27,955 nucleotides of DNA from DASTPP01 sp035762175. GTDB lineage: Bacteria; Myxococcota_A; Polyangia; Polyangiales; Polyangiaceae. Location of the stretch: contig DASTPP010000005.1 of NCBI GenBank assembly GCA_035762175.1, forward strand, positions 1 to 27,955. Direction: 5' to 3'. The position numbers were made by a program, and so were the translations under genes. Positions 1 to 5,948 of the stretch are shown here, one piece after another. The notes under the pieces were generated by a model. The model made no database searches and was not told the DNA's origin. It was given only the letters and a program-made list of their open reading frames with translations. How positions within the stretch are numbered: the stretch's first letter is position 1; the number at the start of each line of letters is the position of its first letter.

Positions 1-865
1 TCAGATCGTTGACCGTCGCGAGCGGCACGGCGATGACGGCGCCCAGCTTGTCGGTGATGAAGCCGTTGTCGCGGTCGATGCCCGGGCCGAAGGCGGCGAT
101 GAGCAGCTTGTCGTCGCGCACGAGCAGGCCGTTCGGCGCCTCGACCTGCGGATCTTTGACGACCAAGGTCGGGTTCGTGCCGTCGGCGTCGAAGCGAAAG
201 ATGGCGTTGTTGGGGGTGTCCGAGACGTAAACCCTGCCGTCGGCCGGGTCGACGGCCACATCATTCAAGAAGATGAGCGCTTCGGGGATGGCATCGCCCT
301 CCCCGACGCCGACGGCCGAGACGGTCGTCACGCCGCTGCCGTCGGCGACGTTGGCGATGACGAGCTTGCTGACGTCGGAGACGTAAATCTTGCCGTCGTG
401 AACCCGAATGCCCTTCGGGTCGCCGAGGCCGCTGATGAAATTGAGGTTGGCCACGGTCGCCTTGATGCCGTCTTCGGTCACCTTCGCGATGTGGCCGTCG
501 GTGCCCGCCGGGCCCTCTTGACAAGAGACGTACCAGGCCTTGGTGCCGGCGTCGAAGTAGGCGCTCTCGGGGCTCTTGCAGAGGCCTTCGAGGGTGAAGG
601 GCACGAGCGTCTTGCCGTCAGAGCCGCCCGAGCCGCCCGAGCCGGCCGCGCCGCCCGTGCCCGCCCCGCCGCCGGTGCCGGCCGCGCCGCCGGTGCCAGC
701 CGCGCCGCCGGTGCCGCCCGTACCGCCCGTGCCGCCCGAGCCGGCCCGGCCGCCGCTGCCGCCGGAGCCTTGGGTGTTCGGGGTGTCGTCGTCGTCGTCG
801 CCGCAGGCGGCGAGGGCCACGCCGGCGGCCAGAACCAAGCTGAGGAAGGGGAAAATTCGTTTCAT
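1..865 (-). CDS. Lipoprotein with Gly-rich linker and NHL/SMP-30-like propeller domain (3' end outside window)
   Basis: The reading frame starts at ATG 865-863 and runs off the left edge, so 288 codons are visible. AAGGAG (873-878) lies 7 bases upstream and fixes the start. The N-terminus (MKRIFPFLSLVLAAGVALAAC) is a lipoprotein signal with a lipobox ending at Cys21, followed by an Asp run and about 50 residues of GGTGG/GGAAG repeats. The rest has repeated blocks with the pattern 'hDGKIYVSDV', 'DPADGRVYVSDTPNN' and 'NGLLVRDDKLLIAAFG', typical of beta-propeller blades of the NHL/SMP-30 type. The protein is probably an outer-membrane or periplasmic lipoprotein with the linker projecting the propeller from the membrane. 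Ligand and activity cannot be read from the sequence. The lipoprotein and linker call is firm; the propeller family is tentative because the C-terminus is missing. Confidence 0.8.
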   Translation of the reverse strand, partial: MKRIFPFLSLVLAAGVALAACGDDDDDTPNTQGSGGSGGRAGSGGTGGTGGTGGAAGTGGAAGTGGGAGTGGAAGSGGSGGSDGKTLVPFTLEGLCKSPESAYFDAGTKAWYVSCQEGPAGTDGHIAKVTEDGIKATVANLNFISGLGDPKGIRVHDGKIYVSDVSKLVIANVADGSGVTTVSAVGVGEGDAIPEALIFLNDVAVDPADGRVYVSDTPNNAIFRFDADGTNPTLVVKDPQVEAPNGLLVRDDKLLIAAFGPGIDRDNGFITDKLGAVIAVPLATVNDL

Positions 866-969
866 CGGCGGACTCCTTGTTGAAGTCGTGGCCCTCGCGA
901 GGTGTTCGCGGGGCGGTGCCCGCCATAGGGCACCTTTCGCCGGGTCACAACCCTCGGCCTAGAGAGATG

Positions 970-1029
970 GCTCAGCGCCCCTTCTGGGCCTCGAGGGACG
1001 TCGCTCAGCGCCCCTTCTGCGCCTCGAGG
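970..1029. repeat. 33-bp tandem duplication of the 3' end of the 1005-1535 gene
   Basis: Two 27-base copies (970-996 and 1003-1029) differ at one base and are offset by exactly 33 bases. On the minus strand both encode LEAQKGR followed by TGA in the same frame, so the downstream copy is a second, untranslated gene end behind the real stop. It looks like a recent slippage or unequal-recombination duplication. Confidence 0.85.
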
Positions 1030-1535
1030 TACTTGGCGACGCCCTGGGCGACCTCGACCATGTTCGGGCCGATCTTCTTGACCAGGAACTCTTCGACCGC
1101 CTTGGCCACGCTGCCCGAGAGCAGCTTCGGCACGCCCTTGAGCTTCGAGGCGTCGATGGTCAGATCGCCGCGGAGCTGAAAGATGGTCGAATTGCCGTCT
1201 TCGACGAACGAGTTGCGGCCGCGCGAGACCACGGCCTCGGGGAAGGCGTGGGTCTTGACGTGCCAGTCGGCGGTGAAGGTGGTCTCGTCCCAGCGCACCG
1301 TGTCCGTCCAGGCGAGCATGGCCTCGGAGAGAAAGGCGCGTGCGACGGCGGGCACGTCGCCGCCGCCGTGCCAGACGTTGACGAGCTCGACGACGGGCCC
1401 GTTCTCTTTGCGGTCTTTGACCTCGATGCGGCGAATGTTGGGCAGGTAGTCGACCAGCTCGCTCAGCTTGTCGCGGTAGGCCGAGAAGACGAGGGGGCGG
1501 GGGAAGGGCAGGCGGGTGTCGGCGCGCAGCTCCAT
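1005..1535 (-). CDS. SRPBCC/START-like domain protein (DUF2505-like), hypothetical
   Basis: A 176-residue soluble protein without signal peptide or membrane helices. It starts at ATG 1535-1533 (MELRADTRLPFPRPLVFSAYRD) and ends KYLEAQKGR. The opening 'polar-strand, FPRPLVFSAYRDKLSELVDYLPNI' pattern, the alternating strands in the middle (VVELVNVWHGG, TFTADWHV, STIFQLRGDLTID) and the long C-terminal amphipathic helix (VAKAVEEFLVKKIGPNMVEVAQGVAKYL) fit the helix-grip fold of SRPBCC proteins, which hold hydrophobic ligands in a cavity. The length is about right for a single domain. The ligand is unknown. The gene is transcribed divergently from the lytic transglycosylase with 78 bp between starts. 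No strong Shine-Dalgarno is visible, only purine-poor sequence before the ATG. Family assignment is from fold pattern only. Confidence 0.65.
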   Translation of the reverse strand: MELRADTRLPFPRPLVFSAYRDKLSELVDYLPNIRRIEVKDRKENGPVVELVNVWHGGGDVPAVARAFLSEAMLAWTDTVRWDETTFTADWHVKTHAFPEAVVSRGRNSFVEDGNSTIFQLRGDLTIDASKLKGVPKLLSGSVAKAVEEFLVKKIGPNMVEVAQGVAKYLEAQKGR

Positions 1536-1613
1536 GGCGGAGCGGGCTTAGCAGCGCCCGGCCCGGCCTGCAAAAGTTGCGGCCCGGCGCGCGCCGTGGG
1601 CAAAATCGGCGCG

Positions 1614-3713
1614 ATGCGGGCTCGCCGTCGCCTCCTGCCTTGCTCGCTGCTCGCCCTCGGGCTCTGGGCCGCCCCGGCCGGCCTCCGGGCCCAGAGCGCG
1701 GCGCCCTCGAAGCCCGTGCCGGCCGCGGGGGCGCGGCGCGGGCCGGGGGCGGCGCCGGCGCAGAAGGGGCCGGCCGTCAAGGCGCCGCCGAAGGGCAACC
1801 CGGCGAAGGGGGGCCCGCGGCCCGGGCCGAACGAGGCGGCGCGGCGGGCGATTGCGGGCGCCCCCCCGGCCGACGAGGCGGGCAAGGGCGTCGAGTCGCC
1901 CGAGCTCAAGGCGCTGCGGGCGGCCGAACAAGAGCTCTTCTCGGCCGCGGCGCCGGCGCCCGGCAGCCCCTGGCCGAGCGACTGGAGCTTCCCCGCCCCG
2001 CTCGACCCCTCGCGCCCGCAGCTGCGCGCCTCGGGCCTGCCGCCGGCCCCGCCCCGCGAGCGGGCGGCGGGCGGCGCGGCCGCGGCCGAGGGCGCCGCGT
2101 GGGTGCGATCGCTCAAGCTGCCGGCCCTGCCGGTGCGCTGGGAGCCCCGGCTCATCAAGTACCTCGTCTTCTTCCGCGACGACCCGCGGGGCCGGCAGCT
2201 CGTGCAAGCGGGGTACCGCAAGAGCGGCCGCTACGCCGAGCTGATCCGCGCGGCGCTGCGGGCCGAGGGCGTGCCCGACGAGCTCATCTGGGTCGCGATG
2301 TTCGAGAGCGGCTTCGACCCGAAGGCGCGCTCGCCCGTGGGCGCCTCGGGGCTCTGGCAGTTCATGCCCGAGGGCGGGCGCGTCTACGGCCTGCGGGTCG
2401 AGCGCTGGGTCGACGAGCGGCTCGACCCGGCGCTCGCGACGGAGGCGGCGGCCAAGTATTTGTCTGACCTGTACCGCCGCTTCGGCTCGTGGGAGCTCGC
2501 GCTCGCCGGCTACAACATGGGCCACGGCGGGCTCTCGGTCGCGGTGCGCAAGTACAACACCAACGACTTCTGGGAGCTCTCCCGCTTCGAGGCGGGCCTG
2601 CCCTGGGAGACGACGCTCTACGTGCCGAAGATCATCGCGATGGCGATCGCGGCGCAGAACCCCTCGGTCTTCGGCCTCGACGCGATCGAGCCCGACCCGC
2701 CCGCGCGCTTCGACGCGCTGAAGGCGAAGGGGGGCGTGTCGCTCGAGGGCCTCGCGCGCGCCGCGGGCCTCTCGCTCGCGTCGCTCGAAGAGCTGAACCC
2801 GCAGCTGCGCGCCGGGCGCACGCCCCCCGACCCGCCCGACGCGCCCGCGCCGCTCGCCTACCCCTTGCGCGTGCCCGAGGGCCGGGGCCCCCTGGCCGCG
2901 GCCGCGATCGACCGGGCGGCGGCCGCCGAGCCGCGCCTCGCGCGGCACGCCGTGCGCTTCGGCCAGACGGCCGAGTCGCTCGCGTCCGAGTACGGCATCA
3001 GCCGCTCGCGCCTCTACGAGCTCAACGCCATGGCGCCGGGCGAGGCGCTGCGGGCGGGCGACGTCGTGCTCCTGCCGGCCGAGCGCCCCCCGAGCCGGCC
3101 GGCGCCCGACGCCGGGCCCCCGGTCGTCGCCGTGCCCGCGCACCCGGCCGCGCTGCCGGGGCGCGAGCGCGTCTTTTACCGCGTCATCGTCGGCGACACC
3201 CTGGCGGGCATCGCCGCGGCGCTCGGCGTCGAGGCCGACGATCTGCGCTCGTGGAACAGCGTCGACCCCGCCGCGCGCCTGCACGAGGGCATGGTGCTGC
3301 AGGCCTTCGTGCCGCCGGGGCGAGACCTCTCGAAGATCGTCGTCGTGCGCGAGGGCGAGGCGAGGCCGCTGGTCGCGGGCAGCGACGAGTTCCTCGCGTG
3401 GTCGGAGGCGCAGCGGGGCAAGCGGCGCATTCAGGTCAAGGTGGCCCGCGGCGACACGTGGGATAGCGTCTCGCGCCGCTACGGCTGCTCGGTCGGCTCG
3501 CTCGAGCGCATCAACCGCAGAAGCCGCCGCGAGGCGCTCAAGCCCGACGAGGTGCTCGTCGTGTACACCGAGCACCAGGGCGACGAGCCGCCCCCTTCGC
3601 CCCGCCAGGCGTCCTCGCCGCTCGGCCCCCCGAGCGCCCCCCGCCCCGACGATCTGCCCCCGCCGCCCGAGCCGGGCGCCGCCGCGGGCCGCCCCTCGCC
3701 GGCGGCGCCCTGA
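1614..3713 (+). CDS. Membrane-bound lytic murein transglycosylase (MltD-like) with three LysM domains
   Basis: A 699-residue exported peptidoglycan lyase. I chose ATG 1614 because it gives a clean signal peptide (MRARRRLLPCSLLALGLWA, cleavage near residue 27), whereas the open frame upstream is Gly/Ala-rich shadow. Residues 28-175 are a disordered Pro/Ala/Lys/Gly stretch. The SLT lysozyme-like domain covers about 180-350, with catalytic Glu231 in FESGFDPKARSPVGASGLWQ and the downstream YNMGHGG motif. Three LysM domains follow at about 444-490, 520-568 and 605-652, then a Pro-rich tail. SLT enzymes of this type cleave MurNAc-GlcNAc with 1,6-anhydro product, and LysM domains bind the glycan. 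E. coli MltD is shorter (about 450 residues, two LysM), so this protein is extended at both ends. It sits alone, followed by a foldback element that could terminate transcription. Confidence 0.92.
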   Translation: MRARRRLLPCSLLALGLWAAPAGLRAQSAAPSKPVPAAGARRGPGAAPAQKGPAVKAPPKGNPAKGGPRPGPNEAARRAIAGAPPADEAGKGVESPELKALRAAEQELFSAAAPAPGSPWPSDWSFPAPLDPSRPQLRASGLPPAPPRERAAGGAAAAEGAAWVRSLKLPALPVRWEPRLIKYLVFFRDDPRGRQLVQAGYRKSGRYAELIRAALRAEGVPDELIWVAMFESGFDPKARSPVGASGLWQFMPEGGRVYGLRVERWVDERLDPALATEAAAKYLSDLYRRFGSWELALAGYNMGHGGLSVAVRKYNTNDFWELSRFEAGLPWETTLYVPKIIAMAIAAQNPSVFGLDAIEPDPPARFDALKAKGGVSLEGLARAAGLSLASLEELNPQLRAGRTPPDPPDAPAPLAYPLRVPEGRGPLAAAAIDRAAAAEPRLARHAVRFGQTAESLASEYGISRSRLYELNAMAPGEALRAGDVVLLPAERPPSRPAPDAGPPVVAVPAHPAALPGRERVFYRVIVGDTLAGIAAALGVEADDLRSWNSVDPAARLHEGMVLQAFVPPGRDLSKIVVVREGEARPLVAGSDEFLAWSEAQRGKRRIQVKVARGDTWDSVSRRYGCSVGSLERINRRSRREALKPDEVLVVYTEHQGDEPPPSPRQASSPLGPPSAPRPDDLPPPPEPGAAAGRPSPAAP

Positions 3714-3718
3714 ACGAC

Positions 3719-3948
3719 CCCCCGGGCTGAAGCCCGGGGCACGGCGTCACCCGCTCGAACGGAGAGCAAAGCCCGACCCTCGTTGGGGCCGGGCTCCCGC
3801 GCCGCGCGCCGCTTCGCTCGCTCGCCCGACAAGCCGGAGCCCGCGGGAGCCCGGCCCCCGGCGAGGGGGCGGGCTTTGCGCGCCGAACCGGTGCCGAGGC
3901 CAGGCGGCACGAAGGGGTTACGCCGTGCCCCGGGCTTCAGCCCGGGGG
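3719..3948. repeat. Nested foldback (MITE-like) element in the intergenic space
   Basis: The 297-bp gap between the transglycosylase stop and the methyltransferase start is almost filled by nested inverted repeats. The outer arms 3719-3747 and 3920-3948 are 29-bp perfect complements, and each arm contains its own hairpin (CCCGGGCT-GA-AGCCCGGG at 3721-3738). Inner arms 3766-3801 and 3842-3879 are about 37 bp and nearly complementary. No coding frame inside is credible. It could be a non-autonomous mobile element, a REP-type repeat, or a structured RNA/terminator. A related core (CGGGCTTCAGCCC) recurs at 9904-9916. Confidence 0.8.
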
Positions 3949-4010
3949 CGTCCAGGGCGCCGCCCGGGCCCCTTGCGCTGGGGGCTTGGCGCGGGCATAA
4001 GGCGCGCGCC

Positions 4011-4808
4011 ATGGCGCTCGGACGGCTGACCCAGGTGCTGCGTGACCGGCGAAACAAGGCCGAGATGGCCGACGCCTCGTACTGGGACGCGCGCGCCACC
4101 TCGCGCTCGGGCTACGCCCGCTCGGTCTGGCACTCGGAGACGTTCAGCGAGGCCTGGGACGAGCGGCAGCGCGAGCTCTTGCGCGGCTCGCTCGAGGCCT
4201 CGCTCGGCTCGCTCGCGGGCAAGCGCCTGGCCGACGTCGGCTGCGGCACCGGCCGCATCAGCCGCCACTTCGCTGCGCTCGGGGCCGAGGTGACGGGCTA
4301 CGACTTCAGCCCGGCGACGGTGGCGGCGGCCGAGCGCGAGGCGGCCGAGGCGGGGCTCGCGGTGCGCTTCGTCGTCGCCGACGTGAGCGCGGGCCGGCTG
4401 CCGGGCGACGAGGGCTCGTTCGACGGGGCGCTCAGCGTGGGCTGCCTGGCGGTCGCGTGCCGCGACGCCGGCTCGCTCGACGCGGCGCTCGCGGGCATCG
4501 CGCGCCTGGTGCGCCCGGGCGGGGTGGTGCACCTGCTCGAGCCGATTCACACCTCGCGCCTGCTGGGCCGGCTCTTGCGGCTGCCGGTCGACGCGTGGGT
4601 CGAGGCGGCGGGGCGGGCGGGGCTCGCGCTCGAGGGGGTCGAGGGCATGGGGCTCTGGCCGGTGCGCCTGGCGCTCGCGAGCTTCGACCTGCCGGCCTGG
4701 CTGGTGCGCCCGGTCTTCTTCGCGGGCGAGCGCGCGCTCGGCTCGCTGCCGGCGCTCGAGCGCGCCGGGGCCGACTACAAGCTCTTGCGCCTGCGCCGCG
4801 AGCGATGA
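4011..4808 (+). CDS. Class I SAM-dependent methyltransferase
   Basis: A 265-residue soluble protein starting at ATG 4011. The open frame extends further upstream, but only through the foldback element. Motif I is LADVGCGTGRISRHFA (residues 73-88), followed by the acidic motif-II residue in GAEVTGYDFS (Asp98), a motif near ADVSAGRLPGDEGSFDGALSVGCL, and the RLVRPGGVVHLLEP strand-turn. These are the landmarks of the Rossmann-like methyltransferases of the Methyltransf_11/25 group. The C-terminal 90 residues carry hydrophobic stretches (LLGRLLRLPVDAW, VRLALASFDLPAWLVRPVFF), which suggest a lipophilic substrate or membrane association. The substrate is not identifiable. The next gene is a flippase-like membrane protein beyond a 105-bp gap containing the 128-bp quasi-palindrome, so a role in lipid or glycolipid modification is possible but is inference. 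Confidence 0.85.
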   Translation: MALGRLTQVLRDRRNKAEMADASYWDARATSRSGYARSVWHSETFSEAWDERQRELLRGSLEASLGSLAGKRLADVGCGTGRISRHFAALGAEVTGYDFSPATVAAAEREAAEAGLAVRFVVADVSAGRLPGDEGSFDGALSVGCLAVACRDAGSLDAALAGIARLVRPGGVVHLLEPIHTSRLLGRLLRLPVDAWVEAAGRAGLALEGVEGMGLWPVRLALASFDLPAWLVRPVFFAGERALGSLPALERAGADYKLLRLRRER

Positions 4809-4814
4809 GCGGCC

Positions 4815-4942
4815 CCAGGGCGTGCGTCAGGTCGCTCTGGCATGGGCCCAGGCATCGTTTTTTCGCTGCGGCCTACTTGAGTAGGCCTCGCTCACAAAGC
4901 CTCGCCTGCGCCCATGCCAGAGCGACCTGACGCACGCCCTGG
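4815..4942. repeat. 128-bp quasi-palindrome overlapping the next gene's start
   Basis: Arms 4815-4847 and 4910-4942 are 33-bp perfect inverted repeats. The sequence between them continues as an imperfect palindrome to an inner perfect stem (GGCCTACT-TG-AGTAGGCC, 4870-4887), and everything is symmetric about 4878.5. Both strands can be read as similar peptides (RACVRSLWHG...), a by-product of the symmetry. The right arm contains ATG 4914, the apparent start of the flippase-like gene. No transposase is present; a REP/MITE-type repeat is the best description. Confidence 0.88.
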
Positions 4943-5933
4943 CGCGGCCCGGCGCCGCCTCTGGGTCGCGGTCCGGGCGCTCGTGTCGGTGGGGCTCGTG
5001 GCCTGGCTCGCCTCGCGGGTGCCGCTCGGCGACGTGGGCGAGGCGCTCGGGCAGATGCCGGCGCTCGGGCTCGCGCTGGCCCTCGGGGTGCTGCTCCTGC
5101 AGACCCTGCTCGGGGTCTTGCGCTGGCGGCGCATGCTGGCGCGCACGGGGGCGCGGGTGCCGGTCTCGGCGCTCTGGTCGGACGTGCTGGTGTCGTCGGC
5201 CTACAACATGGTGCTGCCCTCGTCGGTCGGCGGCGACGTGGTGCGGGCGCTGCGCTGCGCGCGGAGGCTCGCCGAGCCGCACCACGCCTTCTCGACCACG
5301 CTCTTCGAGCGGCTGGTGGGCGTCGTGTCGCTGGCCTTCGTGGCGGTGCCGGGCGTGGCGGTGGTGCCGGGGGGCCGGGCGCTGCTCGCCCCGGCGCTCG
5401 GGCTCGGGGCGCTCGGGGCGCTGGCCCTGGTCGTGGCGCCGGGGCCCTTCCGGCTGCTCGGGCGGCTCTTGCTGGCGCGGGCGCCGCACCTCGCGAGCTT
5501 CAGCGAGGGGGTCGAGCGCGACCTGCGCGGCCCGCTGGGGGGCCTCGGGGCGCGCGCCGAGGCCTTCGCCTGGTCGCTGGCCTACCAGGCGGCGGGCATC
5601 TCGATTTTGTCGGCGTGCGTGCTGCCGCTCGGCAACGGGCGCCTCGTGCTGGCCATCTATGCGGGGGTGCCGATCGTGGTCGTGGCGGCGATGGCGCCGG
5701 TGAGCGTGGCGGGGCTCGGCCTGCGCGAGTCGCTCTTCGTGACCGTGCTCGGCCGGCTGGGGGTCGAGCGGCCGATGGCGCTGGCGCTGGCGCTGCTCTG
5801 GCTGGCCTCGTACCTGGTGCTGGCGGCGCTGGGGCTCGCGGCCATGTGGCTCTTGCCCCCACCCCCCCCGCCGGCCGGGGCCGCGGGGGGCGCCCCGGAA
5901 AAAGGGTTGCCGCGCCCCTCGCGAGCGCAGTAG
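4914..5933 (+). CDS. Flippase-like integral membrane protein (lysylphosphatidylglycerol synthase TM region / UPF0104 family)
   Basis: A 339-residue polytopic protein with about eight hydrophobic segments, for example ALVSVGLVAWLAS, LGLALALGVLLLQTLLGVL, VSLAFVAVPGVAVV and YLVLAALGLAAMWLL. The diagnostic family signature is YNMVLPSSVGGDVVRALRCARR (near residue 95-116), as in UPF0104/AglD-type proteins that resemble the membrane half of MprF. The C-terminal cytoplasmic lysyl-transferase domain of MprF is absent, so this is the stand-alone membrane type, usually assumed to move lipid-linked molecules. The start is uncertain: ATG 4914 lies inside the right arm of a palindromic repeat with no clear Shine-Dalgarno, and GTG 4983 would start just before the first helix. 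The receptor gene follows 15 bp after the stop, suggesting co-transcription. Confidence 0.82.
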   Translation: MPERPDARPGAARRRLWVAVRALVSVGLVAWLASRVPLGDVGEALGQMPALGLALALGVLLLQTLLGVLRWRRMLARTGARVPVSALWSDVLVSSAYNMVLPSSVGGDVVRALRCARRLAEPHHAFSTTLFERLVGVVSLAFVAVPGVAVVPGGRALLAPALGLGALGALALVVAPGPFRLLGRLLLARAPHLASFSEGVERDLRGPLGGLGARAEAFAWSLAYQAAGISILSACVLPLGNGRLVLAIYAGVPIVVVAAMAPVSVAGLGLRESLFVTVLGRLGVERPMALALALLWLASYLVLAALGLAAMWLLPPPPPPAGAAGGAPEKGLPRPSRAQ

Positions 5934-5948
5934 GCATCGGGCGGGCCG

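Noticed and set aside
1248..1613. Extension of the lytic transglycosylase upstream of ATG 1614
   Set aside because: It overlaps the SRPBCC-like gene on the other strand and would bury the signal peptide inside the protein.
1548..3575. 675-codon minus-strand frame opposite the transglycosylase
   Set aside because: Composition is typical of a shadow frame and no start signal or motif is present; the plus strand has SLT and LysM motifs.
4815..4942. Attachment site or IS end
   Set aside because: No integrase or transposase and no target-site duplication could be seen; a dispersed palindromic repeat is the simpler reading.
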